NCBI GenBank assembly: GCA_001464545.1
Contig: LNFC01000009.1
Location: 51,826 to 115,825 of the forward strand
Reading direction: 5' to 3'
DNA length: 64,000 nucleotides
From: Acidobacteria bacterium Ga0077551
GTDB taxonomy: Bacteria; Pseudomonadota; Alphaproteobacteria; Caulobacterales; Hyphomonadaceae
Positions 8,488 to 17,252 of this stretch are shown here, piece by piece. Every line of letters begins with the position of its first letter. Positions within the stretch are counted from its first letter, which is position 1. Under the pieces are notes generated by a model that worked only from the letters and a program-made list of their open reading frames with translations, searched no databases and was not told the origin of the DNA. A program made the position numbers and the translations under genes.

Positions 8488-9399
8488 ATGCTGCGCATCC
8501 TGTCCGTCCTGATTGTCATCGTGGGCCTTGTCGTTGCCGGATTTGGCGGCGCGGCGCTGCTGGAACGCTACGCGCCGCAGGAAGAACTCGCCGCAGCATC
8601 CGCGCCCGTTGAAGAGATCAGCGCCGCCTCGGCGCCTGCCGAAGAACCCGCCTTCGAAGTCGCTGCCGCCGAAGCCCCTATCAACGAAGTCGCCCCTCCA
8701 CCGGAAGCGAGCGCCAAGAGTGTCCCCGAAGCCGGCGAACCCGCGATTTCGGAAGAAGAATCGCAGTTCAACTTCCAGACCGAAATGGAGCCCTCCCCGA
8801 TGGCGCGCTCCGCCGCGCCCGAGGCGAGCGAGAGCTTCGAAGCGATGCCGGAAATCTCGGCAATGTCCGCCCCCGCATCCGCAGGGCCTTCGTTTGAAGA
8901 CACGCTCAGAACCGTCCCCGTCGCCCACGAGACACCGCGCTCGGCCGAGTACAAACGCGCCTTCGATGTCACCTTCGCCATCGATGCCACCGGCGACACG
9001 ACCGCCGCCGATGCCCTGCCCGGCCGTGGCGTGATCGAGGAAAGCGAAGCGAAAGTCTCCGAGCGCGTGGAAGTCCGCGTCTCCGGCGCCGCCTTCAATA
9101 TCGTCGCCGCTTCGCCGCCGGTGCAAACACTTTCTCCGATGACGGAGAATACCTGGCGCTGGTCGGTGACCCCTCTGACAGCGGGTGACCATGATCTCGT
9201 GTTCGAAGTCTTCGCCATCGATTCCGACGCGGTCACCCCGCTGCGCACCTTCCAGGACACGGTTACTGTGAAGGTCTCTGGCCTCAACCGCGCCATCGCA
9301 TTTGCGGATCAGGCAAACCCCCTGTTCGTCCTCCTCGGCGGCCTCGGCTCAGCCCTCGCCGGCCTCTTCGCCGCCTTCCGCTTCTTCGGGAACAAGTAG
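8488..9399 (+). CDS. Membrane-anchored protein with Ala/Glu/Pro-rich linker, function unknown
   Basis: This 303-residue protein has an N-terminal membrane segment (LRILSVLIVIVGLVVAGFGG), then about 130 residues rich in Ala, Glu and Pro in irregular EEISAASAPAEEP-like repeats. A globular beta-like domain of about 130 residues follows (KRAFDVTFAIDATGDTTAADALPGRG onward), then a C-terminal hydrophobic segment (PLFVLLGGLGSALAGLFAAF). GGGGAG precedes the ATG. The topology suggests a periplasmic domain held between two membrane anchors. No family recognised; the middle domain looks adhesin- or Ig-like in composition only. Confidence 0.8.
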   Translation: MLRILSVLIVIVGLVVAGFGGAALLERYAPQEELAAASAPVEEISAASAPAEEPAFEVAAAEAPINEVAPPPEASAKSVPEAGEPAISEEESQFNFQTEMEPSPMARSAAPEASESFEAMPEISAMSAPASAGPSFEDTLRTVPVAHETPRSAEYKRAFDVTFAIDATGDTTAADALPGRGVIEESEAKVSERVEVRVSGAAFNIVAASPPVQTLSPMTENTWRWSVTPLTAGDHDLVFEVFAIDSDAVTPLRTFQDTVTVKVSGLNRAIAFADQANPLFVLLGGLGSALAGLFAAFRFFGNK

Positions 9400-9466
9400 G
9401 CACCCACGCGCTTTCGTGTAAAAGATTGTCCCGAGAAGCGCGCAGACAGCGCTCACGGGGGATCGC

Positions 9467-10096
9467 ATGGGCATCAAGGTTTTCAGCGCCGGATTCGGCC
9501 GCACCGGCACACTGTCCCTCAAGCTCGCGCTCGAAGAGCTCGGCTTCGGGCCATGTCACCACATGAAGGAAGTCCTGGAGAACGGCCCGGTTCAGGTCCC
9601 GCTCTGGCACGCCGCCGCAGATGGCCACGCCGACTTCGCCGCCATCTACAAAGGCTACAATTCTGCGGTCGACTGGCCCACGGCGGCCTTCTGGCGCGAA
9701 CTCGCCGCCGCCAATCCGGACGCCAAGGTCATCCTCTCAACCCGTTCTGCCGAAAGCTGGTACAGCAGCTTCTCCGAAACCATTCTCGCCAGCCTGCTGG
9801 CGAAGGAAAGCTGGCCGCCGCCAGCCGTTCCCTGGCTCAGCATGGTCGTCAAGGTCGTCATCAACCGCAGCCTCGGCGGGCGCACCGACAAGGAAGGCGT
9901 AATCGCCGCCTTCCACGCACAGGAAGCAGCCGTCAAAGCCGAAATCCCGGCAAGCCGCCTCCTGGTCCACACCGCCAAGGATGGCTGGGAGCCGCTCTGC
10001 GCCTTCCTCGGTGTGCCGGTCCCGGAGACGCCTTACCCCCGCACCAACAGCAAGGAAGAGTTCTTCCAGCTGATGAAGGGCGCGGACAAGATCTGA
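9467..10096 (+). CDS. Sulfotransferase family protein
   Basis: This 209-residue protein has the P-loop-like 5'-phosphosulfate binding loop of PAPS-dependent sulfotransferases near its N-terminus (FSAGFGRTGTLSLKLALEELG). The 3'-phosphate binding region VILSTRSAESWYSSF follows at about residues 85-100. Its length and the CHHMKEV segment fit the small bacterial sulfotransferase group often annotated as sulfotransferase family protein. The acceptor is unknown. No signal peptide is visible. It is convergent with the acyl-CoA dehydrogenase gene. Confidence 0.88.
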   Translation: MGIKVFSAGFGRTGTLSLKLALEELGFGPCHHMKEVLENGPVQVPLWHAAADGHADFAAIYKGYNSAVDWPTAAFWRELAAANPDAKVILSTRSAESWYSSFSETILASLLAKESWPPPAVPWLSMVVKVVINRSLGGRTDKEGVIAAFHAQEAAVKAEIPASRLLVHTAKDGWEPLCAFLGVPVPETPYPRTNSKEEFFQLMKGADKI

Positions 10097-10108
10097 TCCG
10101 CCTGCGGA

Positions 10109-11281
10109 TCAATAGCTCTTTGGCAGGCCCAGCACGCGTTCGGCGATGAAGTTCAGGATCATCTCGCGGCTGACCGGCGCAATCCGCGCCAGCATCGCCT
10201 CGCGCATCATCCGCTCCACATGATACTCGCGCGCGTAGCCCATGCCGCCATGCGTCAGCACGGCCGTCTCGCACGCCGTGAAGCCGGCTTCCGTGCCGAG
10301 ATACTTCGCTGCGTTGGCTTCGGCGCCGCATTCCTGCCCGGCGTCATAGAGGGCTGCCGCCTTGTAGGCGAGCAGCTCCGCCGCCGAAAGCTCCGCCCAC
10401 GAACGAGCCAGCGGATGCTGGATGCCCTGGTTCTGGCCGATGGGCCGGCCGAACACGACGCGCTCGTTCGCGTAGCGTGCCGCGCGCTCCAGCGCCGAGA
10501 ATCCAAGCCCGACGGACTCGACCGCAAACAGCACGCGCTCCGGGTTCAACCCTTGCAGCAGGTATTTGAAGCCTGCGCCTTCCTCGCCGATCAGATGTTC
10601 TTTCGGCACTTCCAGCCCGTCGATGAAGAGCGTGTTGCACTCGACCGCCTTGCGGCCCATTTTCGGGATCGGGTTGGCCTCGATCTTCTTGCGGTCGAGG
10701 TCTGTATAGAACAGCGACAGGCCGAGGTGCGGCTTGGCGCACTGGTCCTTCGGCGTGGTGCGCGCGATGATCAGGATCTTGTCCGCACGCTGAGCACCTG
10801 TCGTCCAGATCTTGCGGCCGTGGATTACATAGCCCTTGTTGGTGCGCTCGGCTTTCGTCTCAAGGCTCGACGTATCGAGGCCGGAGTTCGGCTCGGTCAC
10901 GGCGAAACACATCTTCTCCTGCCCGGAGATGATCTTCGGCAGGTTCTCTCGCTTCTGTTCCTCAGTGCCGAACTTCTCCAGCGGCTTCGGCCCGAAGATA
11001 TTGAGGTGGATCGCCGACGCGCCGGAATAGCCCGCCCCGGTGCGCGTCACCGTCTGCATCATCAGCGCCGCTTCGGTCAGGCCGAGTCCCGCGCCGCCAT
11101 ATTCTTCCGGGAACGCGATGCCGAGCCAGCCGCCCTTCGCCATCGCCTGGCAGAACTCTTCCGGCCAGTCACCCGTCTCGTCCGTCTTCAGCCAGTAGGC
11201 ATCATCGAACGGCTCCAGCGTCTTCGCCACCGCATCGCGAATGGCGGCCTGGTCCTCGGTCATCGGCTGGATCACATGCAT
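10109..11281 (-). CDS. Acyl-CoA dehydrogenase
   Basis: This FAD-dependent acyl-CoA dehydrogenase has 390 residues. The N-terminal helical domain (DQAAIRDAVAKTLEPF) is followed by the FAD/substrate beta domain (MCFAVTEPNSGLDTSSLETKA) and the C-terminal helical domain (ALERAARYANERVVFGRPIGQNQGIQHPLA). The GGMGYAREYHVERMMRE signature lies near the end. It introduces a trans-2,3 double bond into an acyl-CoA and passes electrons to ETF. The chain-length specificity cannot be told. It is monocistronic here. Confidence 0.94.
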   Translation of the reverse strand: MHVIQPMTEDQAAIRDAVAKTLEPFDDAYWLKTDETGDWPEEFCQAMAKGGWLGIAFPEEYGGAGLGLTEAALMMQTVTRTGAGYSGASAIHLNIFGPKPLEKFGTEEQKRENLPKIISGQEKMCFAVTEPNSGLDTSSLETKAERTNKGYVIHGRKIWTTGAQRADKILIIARTTPKDQCAKPHLGLSLFYTDLDRKKIEANPIPKMGRKAVECNTLFIDGLEVPKEHLIGEEGAGFKYLLQGLNPERVLFAVESVGLGFSALERAARYANERVVFGRPIGQNQGIQHPLARSWAELSAAELLAYKAAALYDAGQECGAEANAAKYLGTEAGFTACETAVLTHGGMGYAREYHVERMMREAMLARIAPVSREMILNFIAERVLGLPKSY

Positions 11282-11373
11282 GCCTGTAACTCCCTTTGGC
11301 GCCGAGACTTAAGGCGGCCCTCCCCGCTCGTCCAGCGTCAGGGCGTCGCGGCCGGCCTTCCCCGGGGGCGGCG

Positions 11374-11766
11374 TCACGGCAGGAGCGCGACGGCGTCGAT
11401 CTCGATCTTCCAGGATGGGTCGACCAGCCGGGAGACGAACACGGCGGTCGAGGCGGGCCGATGCTCACCGAGGTACTTTGCGCGCGCCTGTCGCACGCAG
11501 TCGGTGCCATCATCTTCTTCAGTCAGGAAGGTGGTCAGCTTAACGATGCTGGACGGCAAAGCGCCCAGCGACGCGAGAATTGCCGTGATGTTGGCGTAAA
11601 CCTGGTCCGCCTGCCCGGCCAATGTGTCGGCGACCGTCCCGTCCAACGCGACCGGCACCTGCCCGGACAGGAAGACCATGCGCTGGCCCGCCGGCACCTC
11701 GACGGCGTGGGTGTATCGCCCCAAGGGCGCTGCAACAGAGTCGGGATTGTGAAATACAAGGTTCAT
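11374..11766 (-). CDS. RidA family enamine/imine deaminase-like protein
   Basis: This 130-residue member of the YjgF/YER057c/UK114 family shows SGQVPVALDGTVADTLAGQADQVYANITAILA and TKLTTFL segments. The C-terminal region (VFVSRLVDPSWKIEIDAVALLP) matches the family ending with its acidic residue. RidA proteins hydrolyse reactive enamines and imines from amino-acid metabolism. The ATG at 11766 follows a GGAG about 8 bases away; an in-frame ATG at 11784 overlaps the stop codon region of the upstream thiO gene. RidA next to an amino-acid oxidase is chemically sensible, since the oxidase makes imines. Confidence 0.92.
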   Translation of the reverse strand: MNLVFHNPDSVAAPLGRYTHAVEVPAGQRMVFLSGQVPVALDGTVADTLAGQADQVYANITAILASLGALPSSIVKLTTFLTEEDDGTDCVRQARAKYLGEHRPASTAVFVSRLVDPSWKIEIDAVALLP

Positions 11767-11783
11767 GTGTTCGCTCCAAAGCA

Positions 11784-12953
11784 TCAGTGGGCGGAGGATC
11801 GTGTAGCAGGTCCAACGAACGGCCTCCGGGGCGAAAAGGCCTCGATCAGATCGCTGCGTTTGCTCTCAAGGATGAGGTCGGCCAGAAGGCGTGCCGTGAC
11901 CGGCGCCAGAAGGATGCCGTTGCGGTAATGCCCCGCCGCCACGAACAGGCCCGGCGTGATCGTCTCGCCGATGAACGGCGCCTGATCCGGCGTGCCGGGC
12001 CGCACGCCCGCCCAGCTTTCCGCCACCGGCGCATCCGAAAGTCCCGGACACAGCCGCACGCCTTCCAGACGCAGCGCCTCGATGACCTCCGCCTCCGGCG
12101 CGTCGATCACCCGGTCCGGCTCGACCGTTGCCCCGATCACCACCTGCCCGCCGCGCGGCACCAGATAGACATGCCCCGCGCGCACCACGCGCTTCGGCGC
12201 CCCCGCGCCCGCCACCACCGACAGCATCTGACCGCCATGGCAGTCGATATCGTCCAGCGCCGTATCCCAGTTCACGAGGCTGAACAGCGCGCCCTGCTCC
12301 TCCACCTTGATGACCGCCGTCTCCCAGCCCGCCGCCACAAGAACGCCGTCATGGCCCTCAAGCGTGAGTTTCCCGCCGGCCGATTTCAGCGGCGCCGCCC
12401 CCTCGACGAACGTTACCTTCGAACTCGCCCGCAGCGCTGCCAGCAAGGCCGTCACCGTCTGCCGGTTGTGCACCCGGAAATCGCTCGCCAGCTCCAGCCC
12501 GCCGAGGACCTCCGGATTGAGCGTTGGCTCCATCGCGAGAATCTCCGCCGCCGCGAGCGCCGTGTGCCCCACTCCTGCCGTTGACAAGACTGCCGCGATC
12601 CGGCGCAGCCGCTCCGCTTCGCCTGCGTCCAGAGCCGCCGCCAACGACGGCGTCCGGTCAAACCCCACATCGATACCCGACCGCGCCGCAAGCTCGTCCG
12701 CAAACGCCGGCCACAGCGCCGCACTCGCCAGGCAAAGTTCAAACAATCGCGGATGCACGCCGGGCTCCGCCGCTGCCTCGAACGCCGGCGCCAGCATCCC
12801 CGCCGCCGCCCAGCTCGCGCCCCGCCCGGGTGGCCGCACGTCATAGATCGTCACGCGCGCGCCGCGCCGCATGGCCAGTTCATACGCAGCAGACAGGCCG
12901 ATGATGCCCGCGCCGATGACGGCGATGCGTGGACGGGATGAGAAAAATGCCAT
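11784..12953 (-). CDS. thiO: FAD-dependent glycine oxidase ThiO-like
   Basis: This 389-residue DAO-family flavoprotein has an N-terminal Rossmann ADP-binding motif (IAVIGAGIIGLSAAYELAMRRG). The family's ESWAGVRPGTPDQAPFIGET and GLFVAAGHYRNGILLAPVTARLLADLI segments near the C-terminus are typical of ThiO. ThiO oxidises glycine to iminoacetate, a thiazole precursor for thiamine. No other thiamine genes lie nearby, so a role in general amine oxidation is possible. The downstream RidA gene, 17 bases away, would remove released imine. The start at 12953 fits the fold; an ATG at 12998 would add 15 unneeded residues. Confidence 0.88.
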   Translation of the reverse strand: MAFFSSRPRIAVIGAGIIGLSAAYELAMRRGARVTIYDVRPPGRGASWAAAGMLAPAFEAAAEPGVHPRLFELCLASAALWPAFADELAARSGIDVGFDRTPSLAAALDAGEAERLRRIAAVLSTAGVGHTALAAAEILAMEPTLNPEVLGGLELASDFRVHNRQTVTALLAALRASSKVTFVEGAAPLKSAGGKLTLEGHDGVLVAAGWETAVIKVEEQGALFSLVNWDTALDDIDCHGGQMLSVVAGAGAPKRVVRAGHVYLVPRGGQVVIGATVEPDRVIDAPEAEVIEALRLEGVRLCPGLSDAPVAESWAGVRPGTPDQAPFIGETITPGLFVAAGHYRNGILLAPVTARLLADLILESKRSDLIEAFSPRRPFVGPATRSSAH

Positions 12954-13017
12954 TCCTGAAATGCCTTTGGCCGGGTATAGAAGCCCGGCGGGCGACATTC
13001 AACGGCGCGCGTCAGCC

Positions 13018-13263
13018 TCAGTTCAGGCCGCGAAAGGCCGCCCAGAACGAATTGAACGCATGGGCGAGGTCATGCTGCTGGAAGACGATCTGTTTCAGCC
13101 GCTCGCCGCCAGGACCAAGGACGGTACGAACCATAAGGTCAAGGTCGAACGCGTCGCCGCGAAAGCCGGATTCATGCATGCTGACAAAGGAATCGATCGC
13201 CGCGGACAGGCGGACATCCTCGTCCTCGCTGTTCAGTTCGACGTCCAGAACGAAGTCCGTCAT
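13018..13263 (-). CDS. Small acidic protein, function unknown
   Basis: This 81-residue acidic protein has no signal or membrane segment (opens MTDFVLDVELNSEDEDVRL). GGAGG sits 6 bases before the ATG, an excellent ribosome site, and codon use matches the neighbours, so it is likely real. It lies upstream of thiO in the same orientation with a 64-base gap and may share its transcript. I do not recognise the family. Confidence 0.72.
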   Translation of the reverse strand: MTDFVLDVELNSEDEDVRLSAAIDSFVSMHESGFRGDAFDLDLMVRTVLGPGGERLKQIVFQQHDLAHAFNSFWAAFRGLN

Positions 13264-13490
13264 CGCGCGCCTCCATCAGTTACCAACAAGTTGACAGACA
13301 ATCCCGCCTAACAGAAACGTTTTCGCAGGTGCAACATATTTTTGCGACTGCGGTTCGCCTGCCAGGCGAGCCCGTAATGCAAGAACCGGGCTAGAGTTTC
13401 GGAACACGGTCACAACGGTCGCAGCTGCGATTGGTTCCTATTTGCATGCAACTGTGATTGGGATGGTGAAAAGCATACAAGGATCCTCTC

Positions 13491-14561
13491 ATGTTCAGAC
13501 TTTCCCTTGCGGCAACCTCAATGGCCCTGCTCGCCGCCTGCGGCCAACCTGTCCAGCAGACCCCGGCGCCAGAAGCTGCCGCGCCCCCCGCCGCCGCTGC
13601 GCCGGCGGAAGGCCAGGTGCTGAATATCTACTCCGCCCGCCACTATGATTCGGACAAGGCGCTCTACGCCAAGTTCGAAGCAGACACCGGCATCAAGGTA
13701 AACGTGCGCGAATCCGGCGCGCCGGAACTTCTGGAAACGATGAAGGCCGAAGGCGAAGCGAGCCCGGCAGACGTGATCATCATGGCCGATGCCGGCGCAC
13801 TCTACCGCTTCCAGTCCGAAGGATTCACCCAAGCTGTGCGCTCGGATGCGCTCGAGGCAGCCATTCCGGCACAGCTGCGCGAGAAGGACGGCCACTGGTT
13901 CGGCCTCGCCAAACGCGCGCGGGTCATCGTTTACGATCCCCAGCTGTTGCCCGCTGAAGAGGTCGACACCTATGCCGACCTCGCCGAGGACCGCCTGAAG
14001 GGTGAGCTTTGCGTCCGCTCAAGCACCAACATCTATAACCTGTCCCTGCTCGGCGAGTTCATCAGCCGCAATGGCAGCGAAGCCGCCGAGGCCTGGGCCA
14101 AGGGCGTTGCCAGCAATTTCGCCCGGCCGCCGGAAGGCGGCGATACAGCCCAGATCGAGGCCGTTGCCGCAGGCCAGTGCGCCGCCGCGATCGTCAATCA
14201 CTACTACTGGGTGCGCCTTGCCACCGGTACCACGGAAGAACGAATGACCGCGGCCAAGACATCGGTCTCCTTCCCGGACCAGAATGAAACCGGCACGCAC
14301 ATCAACATCACCGGCGCGGCTGTCTCCTCCACGTCCCGCTCGCCTGAGCTGGCGGTCAGGTTCATCGAATACCTGGCAACCCCCGAAGGCCAGACGATGT
14401 TGACGTCGGAAACGAAGGAATATCCCATCGTGGCAGGTGCTCCGAACCCGGAAGGTCTCGAAATCCTGCCCGGCTTCAAGCAGAGCGACTTCCCGCTCAC
14501 CGAACTTGGACCCAACCAGGCAGAAGCCCAGGCGATCTTTGACCGCGCAGGATGGAACTGA
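13491..14561 (+). CDS. fbpA: Fe(III) ABC transporter substrate-binding lipoprotein
   Basis: This 356-residue periplasmic iron-binding protein is of the FbpA/FutA type. The N-terminus is a lipoprotein signal with lipobox LLAAC (Cys17), followed by an Ala/Pro linker. The mature fold opens with VLNIYSARHYDSDKALYAKFE and contains the iron-ligand region VNHYYWVRL (tandem tyrosines) and GAAVSSTSRSPELAVRFIEYL. It delivers ferric iron to the permease encoded next, whose start overlaps this gene by 10 bases. An iron-responsive promoter is expected in the 227-base upstream gap, but I could not pick out a clear Fur or Irr box there. Confidence 0.94.
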   Translation: MFRLSLAATSMALLAACGQPVQQTPAPEAAAPPAAAAPAEGQVLNIYSARHYDSDKALYAKFEADTGIKVNVRESGAPELLETMKAEGEASPADVIIMADAGALYRFQSEGFTQAVRSDALEAAIPAQLREKDGHWFGLAKRARVIVYDPQLLPAEEVDTYADLAEDRLKGELCVRSSTNIYNLSLLGEFISRNGSEAAEAWAKGVASNFARPPEGGDTAQIEAVAAGQCAAAIVNHYYWVRLATGTTEERMTAAKTSVSFPDQNETGTHINITGAAVSSTSRSPELAVRFIEYLATPEGQTMLTSETKEYPIVAGAPNPEGLEILPGFKQSDFPLTELGPNQAEAQAIFDRAGWN

Positions 14562-16162
14562 AGACGCCAGCTCTCTCAGCGCCGGCGCTTCGCCAGATCC
14601 CGGTCCTGATGGCCGGGCTCGTCATTGCCCTGCCGGTTGCCATCGTCCTCGTCACCGGCCTCGCCGAGGGCGGCGGCGCAGCATGGGATCACATCCGTGA
14701 CACGCTCCTGCTGCGCTACCTGACCGGGACGCTGGCGGTCCTCACGCTGACAGCGATCCTCTGCCTGCTGATGGCTGTGCCTGCCGCCTGGCTGGTCACC
14801 ATGTTCCGCTTTCCGGGCCGGGGTCTGTTCGAATGGTTGCTCGTGCTGCCGCTGGCCGCGCCCGGCTATGTGCTCGCCTATGCCTGGAGCGATCTCGCAG
14901 GTGTCGGCGGGCCGCTGCAGTCTGCGCTGCGAGATGCCACAGGCTGGTCGGCGCGTGACTACTGGTTCCCCGATATCAGCTCCCTGCCGGGCCTGTCTTT
15001 CGTGCTCGCCTGCACCCTCTACCCCTATGTGTATCTCACGGCGCGCGCGGCGTTCATCTCGCAGTCTGTCTGCACGATGGAGGCGGCAAGAAGCCTCGGC
15101 GCCAGCGCGGGCCGGACCTTCTGGTCGGTCGCCTTGCCCGCGGCCCGTCCTGCCATCGCCGCCGGGCTGGCGCTCGCCCTGATGGAGGCCGCAGCAGATT
15201 ACGGAGCGGCCGAGTTCCTGGGCGTGCCGACGCTGACCTTTGGAATCGTGCGTGCCTGGAAAAGTTTCGGCGAACCTGCCGCCGCCGCGCGCCTCGCCTT
15301 CGTCCTGCTCGCCCTCATCCTCACCTTCGTGATTGTCGAGCGCCACTTGCGGGGGCGCGCCGGCACGCAGCAGAGCTCGATCCGCTGGCGCCAGATACCG
15401 CGCGCGATGCTCTCCGGCCCGGCCGCAATTGGCGCCGCGACATTCTGCGCCAGTCTTTTCGCGCTGGCGTTTGCATTGCCCGTTGGCCGCCTCGTCTGGC
15501 GCAGCCTCGAAGCCGGCGCGCGCAGCACGCGGGTATGGGACGCTCTCGGCAATTCTGTACTCCTGGCCAGCGCCGGAGCAGCACTCGCATTCATCCTTGC
15601 CCTGATCATTGCCCTGTCGATCCGCGCCAAGGGGCCACTCGCCACATTTGCCCGCATCGCCGCGTCTTCGGGATATGCGATTCCGGGCGCCGTACTCGCC
15701 CTTGGCGCCCTGGCCGTCATCGCCGCGCTGCCCGTCACCCTGTCCGGCATCACGGCGCTCGCCGCCCTTGCCTGGGTCTATGCTGTCCGCTTCACGGCGG
15801 CCGGAACCGAGCCGATGGCCGCCGCGCTCGCCCGCGCGCCCGTCTCCATCGGACAGGCCGCGCAGAGCCTCGGCGCCTCACCCTTCCGCCGCACGTTCGC
15901 CGTGGACCTGCCGGTGGCCATGTCCGGCGCTGCGGCCGCCGCGCTCGTCCTGTTCGTGGAAGCCCTCAAGGAGCTGCCCGCGACCCTGATGCTTCGCCCC
16001 TTCAACTGGGACACACTCTCCGTGCGCGCCTATGCCTATGCCAGCGATGAGCGCCTGGCGTCGGCGGCGCTGCCGGCCCTGCTGATCACGCTGGCCGGCT
16101 TGCTGCCGGTCATCCTTCTTTCCTGGCAAATTTCCCGCGCCCGCCCGGGAGGCGCCGCATGA
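14552..16162 (+). CDS. fbpB: Fe(III) ABC transporter permease (FbpB-type)
   Basis: This 536-residue inner-membrane permease carries two fused transmembrane modules of the BPD_transp_1 type, as is usual for FbpB/SfuB. Each module has an EAA-like cytoplasmic loop (MEAARSLGASAGRTFWSVALPAARPAI in the first half, IGQAAQSLGASPFRRTFAVDLPVAM in the second). It overlaps fbpA at its start and the ATPase gene at its end (4 bases), so the three genes are one operon. Confidence 0.94.
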   Translation: MELKTPALSAPALRQIPVLMAGLVIALPVAIVLVTGLAEGGGAAWDHIRDTLLLRYLTGTLAVLTLTAILCLLMAVPAAWLVTMFRFPGRGLFEWLLVLPLAAPGYVLAYAWSDLAGVGGPLQSALRDATGWSARDYWFPDISSLPGLSFVLACTLYPYVYLTARAAFISQSVCTMEAARSLGASAGRTFWSVALPAARPAIAAGLALALMEAAADYGAAEFLGVPTLTFGIVRAWKSFGEPAAAARLAFVLLALILTFVIVERHLRGRAGTQQSSIRWRQIPRAMLSGPAAIGAATFCASLFALAFALPVGRLVWRSLEAGARSTRVWDALGNSVLLASAGAALAFILALIIALSIRAKGPLATFARIAASSGYAIPGAVLALGALAVIAALPVTLSGITALAALAWVYAVRFTAAGTEPMAAALARAPVSIGQAAQSLGASPFRRTFAVDLPVAMSGAAAAALVLFVEALKELPATLMLRPFNWDTLSVRAYAYASDERLASAALPALLITLAGLLPVILLSWQISRARPGGAA

Positions 16163-17169
16163 GCGAACGCCTCGAAGCCCACTCGGTCACCCGCCGCTAC
16201 GGCGCCCGCGCCGTCGTTGATAACGTCACGTTGTCACTGGCGCCGGGCGAGATCACGGCCCTGCTCGGAGGCTCCGGCGCGGGCAAGTCCACCCTGCTGC
16301 GGCTCCTCGCGGGGCTTGAGCCGGTCGATGCCGGCGAAGTGCGCCTCGGCGCGCGCATCCTGTCCGCACCCGGACGAACCATCGCGCCGGAACAACGCCG
16401 CATCGGTCTCATCTTCCAGGACTTTGCGCTGTTCCCGCATCTCACTGCGGCGCGCAATGTCGGCTTCGGCCTGAAACATCTGCCGCGCGACCAGGCCGCC
16501 GCAACCGTTGACCGCTGGATCGGCCTTCTGGGCCTCACGGACCGCGCCGGCGCCTATCCGCATGAACTCTCCGGCGGCGAACAGCAGCGCGTGGCGATTG
16601 CGCGTGCCCTCGCGCCTGAGCCCGCCGCCATCCTGATGGACGAGCCCTTCTCGGGTCTCGATCCCGCGCTCAGCGGCAGCGTGCGGGAGGCCGCGCTGGC
16701 GGCCGTCCGCGCCGCCGGCATCCCCGCACTGATGGTGACACATGATCCGGCCGAAGCGCTCGAGAGCGCTGACCAGATTGCCATTCTCTCGGGCGGCCGC
16801 CTGCTCCAGTCCGGCACGGCGGAAGACGTATACCGGCGTCCCACCAGCCTCGCCGCAGCCCGCGCGCTCGGCGCCGTCAATGTCTTTCCCCGCGCGAGCC
16901 TGCCGGCGTCCTGGCAGGCGGCGCTGCCACAAACCGGCGAGTCGATCGGGTTTCGCCCGGAAGGCGTGCGGGTCGATCCCTCATCGCAAACGCGCTTCAC
17001 GGTTACCAGCCGGCGCTTGATGGGCCCGCTTGTGAGGTTAACGCTGGACGGCCATGGCCTTGAGCTCAATGCCCTCGCCGCGCCTGAATCAGCCCCGCCC
17101 CGGGGCACTGAAGTCGGCGTCAGTCTTGACCCTGCACTGACGTTCACATTCGCGTCAGGCGAAACCTGA
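16159..17169 (+). CDS. fbpC: Fe(III) ABC transporter ATP-binding protein (FbpC-type)
   Basis: This 336-residue ABC ATPase has Walker A (GGSGAGKST), a Q-loop (FQDFALFPHLT), signature LSGGEQQRVAIARAL, Walker B (AILMDEPFSGLD) and switch His (VTHDPAEA). A C-terminal TOBE-like extension (about residues 240-336: IGFRPEGVRVD, FTVTSRRLMGPLVRLTLDG) marks the ferric/polyamine/sugar subfamily. It energises the FbpB permease. The gene starts at an ATGA overlap with fbpB. Confidence 0.95.
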   Translation: MSERLEAHSVTRRYGARAVVDNVTLSLAPGEITALLGGSGAGKSTLLRLLAGLEPVDAGEVRLGARILSAPGRTIAPEQRRIGLIFQDFALFPHLTAARNVGFGLKHLPRDQAAATVDRWIGLLGLTDRAGAYPHELSGGEQQRVAIARALAPEPAAILMDEPFSGLDPALSGSVREAALAAVRAAGIPALMVTHDPAEALESADQIAILSGGRLLQSGTAEDVYRRPTSLAAARALGAVNVFPRASLPASWQAALPQTGESIGFRPEGVRVDPSSQTRFTVTSRRLMGPLVRLTLDGHGLELNALAAPESAPPRGTEVGVSLDPALTFTFASGET

Positions 17170-17252
17170 CAATTCAGTAACCGGTGCCCCGGAGCCTCGC
17201 TTTCGCCGGTTTTAGGTTCTAGACTCTATAGCGTTCAATGGAGACTTTCTGG